Shown here: positions 33,712 to 43,980 of the stretch, piece after piece | Position numbering within the stretch: position 1 is the first letter of the stretch | How the letters are laid out: each line of letters opens with the position of its first letter | From: Gnetum montanum | Taxonomy: Eukaryota > Streptophyta > Gnetopsida > Gnetales > Gnetaceae | Direction: 5' to 3' | DNA length: 64,000 bases | Assembly (NCBI GenBank): GCA_015680685.1 | Contig: MNCI01006012.1 | Span: forward strand, 8,457 to 72,456 | The notes under the pieces: generated by a model | Seen by the model: only the letters and a program-made list of their open reading frames with translations | Told to the model about the DNA's origin: nothing | Database searches by the model: none | Made by a program: the position numbers and the translations under genes

Positions 33712-35770
33712 TTAGTAAAATGGGGGATATCCTCCATAACTAAATGGTTGAGGATGGCAAGGATTAATAAATGAAGGTTGAGGATCCTTGCATGTTGGAA
33801 GTATTGGGACTAGTTTATACCTACCCCATTGGGGTTCACACACTTGATTATAGTAAGCATAGTGGGGTACATTATACGATGTAGTTCCCAGATAACGAGT
33901 TGACCCACTATGATATTTATGACCGTTAGATGGTAGGCAAGGATTGGGTTGATGCCTCCCATGGTTGTGTTCATTGGGTTGTATGGTTTTTGGAGTGTTA
34001 GTTGGTGGCCCTGATGAAGTTACATGAGGCATTGGGTTCGAAGGTAAGGGTGAACCAAAGTGTGGGACTTGTGCTGGGTTGGAAGATGCAGTGGCCTCGG
34101 AATTTTGTTGTCCCTTCTTATGGACATGTTTAAAGAAGGGGCGCTTTGGATGTTGCTAAGGTTTCTCACTGTTGTTGGAAACAGGAGCACAAGTAGTGTT
34201 TAGAGGTTGTTGCTATGGTTTAGGCACCTTAGGAACAGTTGGTTGCACTCTGGAAGGAGGGAAAGGATGAGAATGTTGAAAGTTAGGAGGAATATAAGGT
34301 GCACAAGGTGGCGGTTGTGCTGGAGGCATGGGCTGACAGTATTCTGGAGAATAGTATTGTGGTGAGATAGAGTATGTTGGCCCGAATGGAGAAACAGTAT
34401 GTTGAACAAGTTAAGAATTTGGGTTCAGAAAATATGAAGGGTGCCTCCAGTCTAAAGGTGATCTCCCCCATGACTGGGATTGTTGCGACTGTGATTGAAC
34501 ACAGTATCTCTGTACAAACTCTGGATGTAATGTGTTTCTCCAATGCTCTTGTAGATGTAACAATACTAGGCATTGGCCTTTGGGGTGATCATACAGGCAT
34601 ATGTTGCATTCATATGTATGATTAGTTGAACACTTATTCCCTTTATTCCTTTTTTTTGAATGTCTACTATTTTGTCCTACTTCTTGGGTTGTCAAAACTC
34701 TATTTCCAATGATGTTGATATATTCTCCGCACTTTTGATTCATCCATTCCAACATCTTATTGATCTTTGCCTTAGCTACTTCTAATGATTGTTGTATTGG
34801 CAAAGATGGTGTTTCCACCTTGACATTGGTTGATTTCTCTTTTTTATGATCATGGACCTTTGTTAAGTTGAGCTTTTGGTCCCATTTATGTTTTTCAACA
34901 CTCTCCCATCTAGCCATATCTCCTTCTTCTTTTGCTACCCACTTAATAAGCTCTTGGATTTGATGGGTTCATAGTTTGTATTGTTGACCTTGGGCATATA
35001 TTCCTAACGTCTCTCTTGTTTCATTATGTAGCCCATCAATGATATGGTACATTAGCCTTTCCTCAAAAAACCCATGGCCTGGACAATTGTTTAATAGTGC
35101 ATAGTATCTTTCTAAGGCCATGTCCAAGGGTTCATGTTGTGCTTGTTTCCATACTTGGATTTGTTTCCTCAAGGCTGACACTCTTGCGTAGGTTTGATAT
35201 TTTTTGTTAAAGGCTTCTACCATTGTTGACCAGCATCGTATTGAATTTGGTTTTAACGATTTATACCATACTTTTTTTGGTCAACGAGTGTCATTGGAAA
35301 GAGCTTAAGTTTTTTCCAACCATTATGTATGTTATTCCATGTGTAGGCATCATAGAAGGCTTGTAAATGTTGATGTGGATCTAAGTCATAGCCTCTTGAG
35401 AATGTAGGAAAGTGATTTAAATTGAGCTTGGGTAGTTGGCTCTCTTTACGATTCTACGTGAGATTTAAATTGCCTCTTGTATTTGCATTAGATTTGTAGT
35501 GGCTAGTGGGGGTTCATCATCATCAAGTAAGTTATGTCTCCCTGTGTTGGGATGACGTTGCTTTCGTTGATGTTTATAAGAAACCCCCACCTCAGATTGC
35601 GTACTCCAATCTTTAGTATCATATAATTCATCAGTTCTCCAATGAATTTCCTCACTAAGTGTGGTGTTATCATTATCTTGTAGGAGAGGGATTGTGAAAC
35701 TATGTGTGAATTCGTATGTGAATTTTTTATAATAATAATAATTATTATTTTTTTCTGAAAGATATATCAT
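33712..35770 (-). pseudogene. gag remnant, element D
   Basis: Same order as gag of A. N-terminal IHWRTDELYD... (35650 region), EPPLATTNLMQIQEAI, the capsid-like segment MALERYYALLNNCPGHGFFEERLMYHI at 35130-35040, ETLGIYAQGQ, then a lysine-rich stretch. A zinc-knuckle-like CNICLYDHPKGQC sits at about 34611-34573 (CX2CX3HX4C, like the HP..C knuckles of Athila gag). The Pro/Tyr/His-rich C-terminus ends YGGYPPFY-stop at 33712. Frameshifts and stops break it into at least four pieces. Confidence 0.85.
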
Positions 35771-35824
35771 TAAGTCCTTTATAGCGACCTTGCATGATAT
35801 AACTAATCTAGATAACTAGCACCG

Positions 35825-35842
35825 TCCCTGGCAATGGCACCA
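35825..35842 (-). other. Primer binding site, tRNA-Asp type (element D)
   Basis: Minus strand TGGTGCCATTGCCAGGGA, one base from the 5' LTR. It differs from the tRNA-Asp complement TGGCGCCGTTGCCGGGGA at three places, each a C-to-T or G-to-A change at a CpG. Confidence 0.88.
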
Positions 35843-35843
35843 A

Positions 35844-36773
35844 TGATGAGTGGCAAGGTACCCCTACACTCAACCATACGAATACAAGCGTTCTCACACG
35901 CGATCCGGTCGAACTCTGCAGACGGACTAGTTGTGGCACGTACATAGTTATCCTTAGGTCACAGTTTTTTGTCTTCCCACCTAGACTAGTATTATATTTG
36001 TCACATATGGTTTAGTTGAGAGTGAGGTGTATGATGTGTTCTAACCTAATGCTACTCCTGAAGGTAGTGGAAAATAATATTAGCTAAGGTAAGCTAAGAG
36101 GGAAAGGATAAGAGAATCTAGTCTAGATTAAGTGTGATGAGCAACCGATTCCTTGATCAATTGTACACATCTTGGACCTCATGCACAACTATCATTGGGA
36201 TTACCATGCGTAGATCCTAGGTACACCACTGGGATACCAAGTAGTCACAGTTAAATGCTCGTAATCAAGTCGTACTCATTCCACGTTACTAGGAGATAAG
36301 GGTGAGAGAGACTAATTAGGAAAGAAATAAATAATAATTAAATAAATAAATAAATAAGTGAATGATGCAATGATGAAGTAATCTTGATCTTTATTTCTAG
36401 TCATGTGCGTGTCCAAGTACATCACACTCGAATAAAGTATGTCATAAAATTACATTCACCACACTGCGGGCAGACATGGGAAAATAATCTATCTATGGAA
36501 AGGGAAAACTACCAAAGCTTTGCTAAGGAACAAAACTAGATGCCTAAAATTGGGAAAGTTTCCTCTTATTCATAGATTTGACGATGTGACGCGATATCGC
36601 GTATGATACATCGCGTACACGATATCGCGACGGATGCGATATCACGTACGCGATATCGCAGCCCATGCAATATCACAGCTATGATATCCTAACTGTGATA
36701 TCACAACCACTGGGATATCATGGCTGTGATATCACGATAGTGATATCATAGCCAAAAAATTCATAACTCATCA
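35844..36773 (-). repeat. 5' LTR of element D (930 bp)
   Basis: Plus-strand edges TGATGAGTGGCA and ATAACTCATCA, that is TG...CA read on the minus strand. It is longer than the 3' copy because of an extended GATATC palindrome array at 36590-36766. Confidence 0.93.
36590..36766. repeat. GATATC palindrome array in U3 of element D
   Basis: Nine GATATC palindromes in about 180 bp, several extended to GCGATATCGC or TGATATCA, with CpG retained. Shorter versions occur at the U3 ends of A (15430-15470) and G (about 60035-60090) and in the 3' LTR of D. Confidence 0.85.
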
Positions 36774-38020
36774 GTTACTCTTAGAGGGAAAAACTTCGCC
36801 ACATCATAGATGAGCTCAGGAAAGAAATAAGAAGAACCCTTGGGATGTATGCCCAAGGTAGATTGTCTAAATTGAGAACTCATTAGATCCAAAGGTTAAT
36901 TCAACAATTAGCAAAAGAAGAAGCTGAGATATAGAAAAGGGAAAGTGTTGAAGAGTATAATAGTGATCCTTCCATTAGAAAATGAGAGGTTTGATTTTGT
37001 GACAAGGAAGAGTCACCACTTGATGAAGTGATGAATAGAAAGATCTTTCCTATTCAAAAATCTATTTCTGACATTTCAACAGAGGTTGATAAGTTATGGG
37101 ACTCTTTAGATGAAAAATTTCAAACCACTTTGAAGATTGCTAAAAAATACAAAGAGAAAAATAGTAATCATAATTGTAGGAGGTGAAAAGAAGCTGAACA
37201 TGCCTACCAAAGAGGTAAGGAAAAAGTTGTTGCAATAGACGAAGTTGTGGAGTCTAACTCTAATGATGAAACTGAATGTAACATTTATCAATATGAACAT
37301 CCCAAGGGATGTTTCTTTGAGCATTCACACTTACAAGAGTCTAGAGTGTACACATTGAACCATGCCTAGCATGTAGGCATGCTCCAAGATAATTGCCTTA
37401 TCCTCAAGGTAGTCCAAGATAGTTCCACCAGCAACAACAAGATGATTATCCAAGTGAAACTCTTCCACAATCTTATGACCAATACCAAAAGTGGTACCAA
37501 CCACAATCATAGGGAATTCCACCACCAAGGTAGTAATATCCTTATAGAAAACCAGATCCATATGGGTAATATGTTTAGTAGCTCATCTTCCCTAGAAGCT
37601 CAGCAAGTCATGCATCATTCTGGCATTGTTATTACCCTCTAGAGTACCATAAAATACATCCACCATCTAATCAAGGGGAAAACCAATATGTGTATCCATA
37701 TCATCCTCCACATCCCTCTACACATACACTTCCACCTTCAACCTAGTTACCTCCTGCTCCATTTATGTAGGGTGAGATTCCTTCATAACCGCAACAATGA
37801 AATGCTACAAAGGTTGTACATGCACAACTAGTTTTTCAACCAAATGTTCTAGATAATTGATCAATAAAATGATCTTTATTTTGGCCTAGTAGTCCTCTCT
37901 TTCCCTCACAACCTACTCTGGCTAATTGTCCTACATTTCCATCACCCTCATCCTTTGCATCAAATACCTTCGAGTGCCCTTCAAACCAAGTGCCTCCTAG
38001 GATCTACACTGTAATGCTAA
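36774..38020 (+). pseudogene. gag remnant of element C, C-terminal part
   Basis: Resumes the gag frame right after the second GTTAC copy: LRHIIDELRKEIRRTLGMYA..., QQLAKEEAEI, an acidic/lysine region, then the knuckle-like CNIYQYEHPKGCFFEHSHLQE (about 37280-37335), in which the second cysteine is already changed. A long Pro/Ser/Tyr/His-rich stretch, much decayed, continues to about 38020. Frames 37379-37642 plus and 37331-37561 minus are by-products. Confidence 0.75.
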
Positions 38021-38049
38021 CCCATGTTGTTTCTAACTAGATCAAGGTT

Positions 38050-38420
38050 GGCAATCTTACTATGAAAAGATCTAAATTGGGAATTCCACTCATTTATCTA
38101 TAGATTACTAGACAATAGCCATGCAATGCTCTTCTTAACTCTAGTTCCAAAGTTAACCTCATCTCCCATGATATGTACAAGGCTTGAAACCTACCACCTC
38201 TTAGGAAAAGCAACATCCATCTAAAATTAGCCGATTAGTTGATTACTGTTCCTTTGAAATTAGTAGAGGACATTGTAACCATAGTTCATGGATGGTCCTA
38301 TCCTGCTAATTTTCTAGTAATCAAGATAGAAAATTGCAAAAGTGACTTCCCCATCATCATGGAAAGGGCTTGGTTAAGCACAGTTGATGCATGAATGGGT
38401 ATAAGGGAGCTATCTCTCAA
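38050..38420 (+). pseudogene. Aspartic protease remnant, element C
   Basis: The frame reads ALLNSSSKVNLISHDMYKA (38128-38184), then IHLKLAD, VEDIVTIVHGWSYPANFLVI and SDFPIIMERAWLSTVDA. This matches Athila/Tat protease, where the active site is LLDSGAS.NLM. Here the catalytic Asp-Ser-Gly is Asn-Ser-Ser (38137-38145), so it is inactive. It lies between gag and RT as expected for Ty3 elements. Confidence 0.8.
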
Positions 38421-38732
38421 AATATCTAAGGAAAGTGAGCTAGGAAAGATTGAGAAGAAGTGTATTCCATGCATCATGTATAGTAATAATTGTGTGCAAT
38501 TGTGTGCAAAATATTTAATCATTATGCATCATAGATCAAGATTCAAAAGTGTCTGTATGCAGTAACCACAAAACAAGAGGGCACCTAGTGGTTGATAGTT
38601 GATTCAGATAGTAGCACAATATGCATGGAGCCAACTAAGAGCCTAACTTGTGCATATATTGAATACATGGATAAAATTAAATAAGTTTATTCATAACTCT
38701 TAGATGAAGATGATGATAACTATTTTGGAGAG

Positions 38733-39545
38733 TTGAAAATCCCTAATCACTTCAAGCAAGAGCCCTTAGAACTAAAACCTTTATGGGTTGGTATGGAGTA
38801 TGCATTTTTAAAGAATGGTAAACTAGTCATAATTAATGCCAAAATTGCTCTTGAACAAAACGAAAAGTTGTTGAAAGTGGTGAATAAATGGTCAGAAGCC
38901 TTTGCTTGGTCATATCTAGAGCTAATAGAAATAAATCCAAGGATATGCCAGCATCGCATTTACACTAACCCGGCCACGAAGCCTAGAAAGCAACTACAAA
39001 GGTGGTTGAACCCCAAATTGAAGCAAATTATCAAAGAGGAAATAGAGAAACTCCTCAAGGTCGGGTTCATCTATCCAATTGCAAATAGTGAGTGGGTTAG
39101 CCCGCTCATAATTGTACCAAAGAAGGATGGAAAATGGCAAGATTGCATCAACTTTAGGCTATTGAATATGGATAAATTTAAGGATCACTTTCCTTTACCA
39201 TTTTTGGATCAAGTATTAGAAACCATACTTGGGCATTGTTATTATAGTTTCTTGGATGGTTATAGTGGTTATAACCAAATCCAAATTGTGCTAGAAAATC
39301 AGGCCAAGACAACATTCACAAGCCCTTGGGGAGACTTTTGCATATTGTAAGATGTCATTTGGTCTATGCAATGCCCCTACAACATTTCAATGATTGGTCC
39401 TTAGTATATTTCAACAGCAAATTAGTAGTGGTGTTGAAGTCTTTATGGATGACTTTTTCACCTATGAAGCTACCTTTGAGCAAGCCTTGGACCAACTTGA
39501 ACAAGTGTTGAAGAGATGTGTTGAGACAAACTTATGACTCAACTA
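38733..39545 (+). pseudogene. Reverse transcriptase remnant, element C
   Basis: The first 205 codons (38733-39350) are open: YTNPATKPRKQLQRWLNP, EKLLKVGFIYPIANSEWVSP, VPKKDGKWQDCINFRLLN, FLDGYSGYNQI and TTFTSPWGDF. A frameshift follows. The reading then resumes at RMPFGLCNAPTTFQ and VFMDDFF (about 39438-39460, with FMDD as the catalytic box), then LEQVLKRCVETNL and the RT-connection wording EHQISQKGIDV. GYSGYNQI plus VFMDDF is typical of Athila-lineage Ty3 RT. It would have copied the RNA into DNA. Confidence 0.92.
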
Positions 39546-40280
39546 GCAAAAGAGCCATCTCATGGTTGAAGAAGCCATTTTGCTAGAGCACCAAATTTCA
39601 CAAAAAGGGATTGATGTACACCAAACAAAATAATGATCATCCAAGGAATGACATGTCAACCAAAGATCATAAAACATGTTTGATCATTCCTTGGACACAT
39701 TGGGTACTACTGATAATTTATTAAGAATATCTCTAAGATTGCAAAGCTATTGGTAGAGCTTAGAAAGAAAAATGTACCTTTTATCTAGACAAAGTAAAGT
39801 GAACATGCATTCCAACAATTAAAAGAGAAACTTGTAGAAACACCAAGCTAATGAGCACCATACTGGTATAGACCATTCCATATCATGATAGATACATCTA
39901 ACTATGGTTTGGGAGTAGTACTCATGTAGATGGACAATAAGAAACATCCATGCTATATTCACTACATGAGTCGAAGCATTGTGGGAGCACAATTAAACTA
40001 CACCACCATGGAGAAATAACTAATGCTAGTGGTGTACACACTAGAAAAATTTAGGCACTATGTTCTTGGTTACAAAGTACTTATGCATACAGATCACAAT
40101 GCAATTTAGTTTCTCATGAACAAGCCAATGATGAGCCCTCATGTCATACAGAGTCTTGTGATCTTGCAGGAATTTGATCTCACTATGGTAGATCAAAAAA
40201 AGACTGAGAATGTGGTCACTGACCACCTCTCTCACTTAAGATGGGATAATAAAGAGGTAGAGATCCCACTCTCTAATTAG
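39546..40280 (+). pseudogene. RNase H remnant, element C
   Basis: Frame fragments include MIDTSNYGLGVVLM (about 39885-39930), corresponding to the ..DAS..G.GAVL.. start of Ty3 RNase H. Then IHYMSRSIVGAQLNYTTMEK (with the catalytic Glu region near YTTMEKE changed to a stop), LEKFRHYVLGYKVLMHTDHNA (TDH motif), and ENVVTDHLSHL at its end. Several stops. It follows RT directly and would have degraded the RNA strand. Confidence 0.85.
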
Positions 40281-40289
40281 TTTCCAAAT

Positions 40290-41590
40290 GAACTCTTCTT
40301 TATAAAAGCAATGAGTAAACAAATGCCTATAAACGCAAAATGGTATAATAACATCCTCACATATCTTCTTACTCAAGATATGTCACAAGACTTGGATTTT
40401 AGAAAAAAGCAACAATTTCTTCATCGAGTCAAATACTTCATGGAAATTAATGGATATCTTTACAGGGTATGTGTCCATAGCTTGATCTGTTGGTGTGTCC
40501 TTGATGAAGATTAACTATGCATTCTCCAAGATGCTCACGAAGGGCCTTGTAGAGGCCATTATGTAGGGAGATGCATAGCCATAAAAATCTTGATGGTGGG
40601 ATACTATTGGCCTAAAATCTTTAGGGATGGCCATTGGTTTGTCAAGCCTTGGAAACATTATCAACGTGATGGGGGGATGACTACTCATATGGAAGGTCCT
40701 CAACAATGGATTCAACCACCAGAACCTTTTGACATATGGGAAGTTACTTCATGGGTCCCATCACAACCATGTCTAATGAGAAGGCATATATTATAGTAGT
40801 AGTTGACTACTACACAAAATGGGTAGAAGCAGTTGCTGTTATTGATTGTACATCATCTACTACTGCCAAATTTATACAAAAAAATATTGTGAATAGGTTT
40901 AAGGTGCCACGTTAACTAATTTCTGATAATGAAACTCATTTCATAGGTGCCACATTTAGAAAATTAATGCAACGCTTGGGGGTAGAACATTAATTAACAA
41001 CCCCTTATCACCCACAAGCCAATGGTCAAGTAGAGGTAACTAATCAGGAGATTATGAAAATACTAATGTGGACCATTAGCAAATATATGAAGGATTGGAG
41101 TAAAAAACTAAATGATGCTCTCTAGGCTTATCATTCAACTTGGAAACTTTCTATTGGCTATTTTTTCTATGAGTTAGTGTATAGAAAAATTCCAACACTT
41201 TCAATTCAATTCGAGCTCTGTACACTCTTGATAGCCTATGATTTAAACCTTAACCTAAGTCTAACACAAAAAGAAATATTGATCAATCTAAATGTGTTAG
41301 ATGAAAATCAATTAGTGGCTCTATCCTTGAATGAGGTGAACAAGACATTCAACAAGCAACATCATAACCTTAGAATCAGGAAAGTAAAACTTCAACCAGG
41401 AGGTAAGGTTCTCTACCAGAAACCCACACATGTACCTCAAAAGAAAAAATTCCAAACATTGTGGGAGGGACCTTATATAATTAATCAAACATTTCCCTCT
41501 AGGTCCATGATAATCTACAAACCTAACAGCCCAAATAAAAAGCACTTGGTCAATATCCAACAAGTGAAGCCTTTCCTAGAACCAAGATAG
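40290..41590 (+). pseudogene. Integrase remnant, element C
   Basis: Zinc-binding N-terminal domain: HEGPCRGHYVGRC (40527-40572), where the usual C-X2-C partner further on is lost (PWKHYQR). Core: VVVDYYTKWVEA (Asp near 40805), LISDNETHF (Asp near 40925), and YHPQANGQVEVTNQEI (Glu near 41035), giving the DD35E triad in order. C-terminal part 41177-41590 is open for 137 codons: LNEVNKTFNKQHHNLRIRKV, GGKVLYQKP, KKKFQTLWEGPYII, ending QQVKPFLEPR-stop at 41590. No chromodomain is visible, consistent with Athila/Tat. Confidence 0.92.
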
Positions 41591-43980
41591 GCCAGTGTAG
41601 ATATCGCCTCAATGGATGGACAACCATGTTCTATTTTTTAGATCTCCTCCTTCTAACTCAGTCATGGGGGAGATGGCCATCCATGCTAACCATCAAATTG
41701 GCTTCTTAGCTTTTCTACTTTTTTTGTTCACGTTTTTGGTTTTTACAAATTATTTATTTTACAAATTCTTGATTTTTCAAATTTTTTTAATTTTACATCA
41801 TCTTTAGTCCTTTTGAAATTTTTTTAACTATTTTACATTTTCTTATATATTTTTATTTTTTTGGTTTGATTTAAGTGTGATATTACCTCATTTTTGCTAA
41901 TATAAAATTCTTTATTGTCATAGGACACAGTGTTGCTATTGTTGTTTACTAATGATGGTTTGTGCTTAATGTGTGATTGTTGATGTCTAGTTTCTATTTT
42001 TGAATTCTGATGGCTGATGACTTTGACATGATTTATTTTTCATGGAATAGGCAATGAGTCCATTTCATCCACCCATCCAATGAACTCTATGGTTTTCCTT
42101 GTTCTAGAAATTTGAGATCCCTTTCCCTTAGAGAAACTTTTAATTAATTGGTGACCTTCATAGTTCCAGAATTAGGAAGGATTCAAAGGTTTGTAAAGGG
42201 TGTGACTTTAAGGGGACTCATTAGTCTTTGTACTCTTCTATTTTCTTGAGTGCTTGAGCATTTTTCAGGGACTTCTTACCATTCAACAACAACCACTAAT
42301 AGGAAGTCAAATAATGTTGTTGCATGGTGTGGTTCCCATTTGAAGAAAAAAAATGGGAATCAAAGCATGTCCCTTTGATACAAATAAGTCCTCACATGTG
42401 GTTCCCATTTCAAAAAATGAATAATGAGAATTCAAAGCATAGCCCTTGGACAAAAAAATAGGCTATAAGCACTAGTTATGGGACTCGAATAGCATGCACC
42501 TATGCTTGAAGGTCCCCTCTAACTAAGACCCTCTCTCTCTCACTTCCTACTTATTTTTTCTTCTCCTTGTGGAATGGTGGTTTTTTTTTGGAAGCATTCT
42601 TATGTCTTGAGTGGGTGGATTAGTCTTATAGTGGTGATGCAAAGTCACTAAAAGCAGATGATTTTGGTCTAAATTGAGGATGGAACTTCTTGAGTCATTT
42701 TAACCACAAATTCCACAAGGGACTTCTTATGACATTAATTTGGAACTTCATTCCACCTTGTTTATCATCCATCCATGCTACCATAACTCCCCTCATTACT
42801 AGGTTCTATGTTATGCTCTATGTCTTGGTCTGATGTTTTGGGATTCTTGAGTAGATTCTTTCGGGTTGGTCTTTAACTTTTCATGACCATTAATTGACTA
42901 TGGGGCCCATGAACTCCTTAGTTGAGGTTATGCAAGGGAAAAAGGTCATGAGCCTACTATGGGGAGGATCCACATGCATACCTCTTGGCTTGGTTAGTTA
43001 AGGTTCCTTACCTTTGACATCGCTACAATCTGATCATTTGCATTTTCCATTGAGTAAATTTCTCAATGCTCATTAATCTTTCATTTCATTTATCCACTAA
43101 ATCAATTTTTCTCCTTTTTCCAAAATTTATGAGCTTCAACATCCTCTTCTCATGTTTTCATACTATTCATGGTCTTCTGAGTTTTCATTTGACCCCAATT
43201 TCATCCAAAAATTCCTTGTATTTTAAAAGTTTGACAAGTCAGTAATGGTTATTAACTATGTTGATGAGGCCTCGTTGATGCACTGCTTGGATCCTATATA
43301 TACCATCAAGAACTTAGGAATTTTTGTCATTTTCTCATAACACATAATGAATTTTTGTAATTTTTTCAAAGCCCAAAACTTTCCAGAGCTCATAACTTCC
43401 CAACCATTTATCCAAATCGCTCTGGTTTTTTATCCTTGTATTTTAAAAGTTTGACCAAGTCAACAATGGTCATTGACTACATCAATGAGGCCTTGTCAAT
43501 GTAGTTCTTAGATCCTATATCTATCATCAAGCACTTAGGATTTTTTGTCATTTTCTCATAACACAAAGGAAATTTTTGCAATTTTTACAAAACACAAAAC
43601 CTTCCAGAGCTCATAACTTCCCAACCGTTGATCCAAATCACTCTATTTTTTGATCTTGTGCTTACTAGAGGTAAGATCTTTATCGTGTGGGCCCCAAACC
43701 TTAAGGTTTTTAATGAAAATTTTTGAAAAGTTTTCTAGCTTCCCCAAGGGTTACTAACATTAACCACATATAAACATCAAATTTTTCAAGGGTTAATCCC
43801 CCCAACAACCTCCAAGATGAATTATTCATAATAACACATAAAATAAATGATAAATTAGGTTGATTAAATCATCCATAATTACAACTTAGCCAAAGTGTAA
43901 CCATCCATAAGAGATAAGGTATCCCAATTATTTTAAGATTACATAACGATTACTAATCCATGGTGTTATTGTGATTACAA
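41591..43980 (+). other. Non-coding spacer between integrase and ORF2, element C
   Basis: T-rich start, then blocks related to the gag-ORF2 spacer of A (GGTGTGACTTTAAGGGGACTCATTAG, near 42198). It has the box GTTATGGGACTCGAATAGCATG...ATGCTTGAAGGTCCCC (42474-42524), whose ends can pair, and GGGGAGGATCCACATGCATACC at about 42960. It also holds the 221-bp tandem duplication at 43213-43655. TTACTAAT (43950-43957) marks the old branch point, 23 bp before the ORF2 ATG. No convincing gene; the frame 41616-41807 is hydrophobic but lies in T-rich DNA. Confidence 0.7.
43213..43655 (+). repeat. Tandem duplication of about 221 bp in element C
   Basis: Two adjacent copies starting CCTTGTATTTTAAAAGTTTGAC at 43213 and 43434, each continuing through GATGAGGCC, TTTTGTCATTTTCTCATAACACA and CCAGAGCTCATAACTTCCCAACC. 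They differ by scattered transitions. Each copy carries the GTTGATGAGGCC wording also found at the start of the C LTR. Confidence 0.85.

Larger units (their letters stand above)
30217..36773 (-). mobile_element. Element D: pol-less A-type retrotransposon inside gag of C
   Basis: A 6.56-kb element with LTRs 35844-36773 (5', minus) and 30217-31059 (3'), and perfect target copies GTTAC at 30212-30216 and 36774-36778. Internal order on the minus strand is tRNA-Asp primer site, gag (35770-33712), conserved spacer, splice-site motif, and an internally deleted ORF2 (31822-31142), followed by the purine tract. No pol. Same family as A and G. Confidence 0.95.

Noticed and set aside
40311-40514. Separate small gene within the pol of C
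   Set aside because: It is the linker between RNase H and the integrase zinc domain in the correct frame and order.
41616-41807. Hydrophobic 63-codon frame after integrase, possible membrane anchor of an env-like gene
   Set aside because: The hydrophobicity comes from T-rich DNA, the frame is unsupported in related elements and no signal or coat-like region accompanies it.
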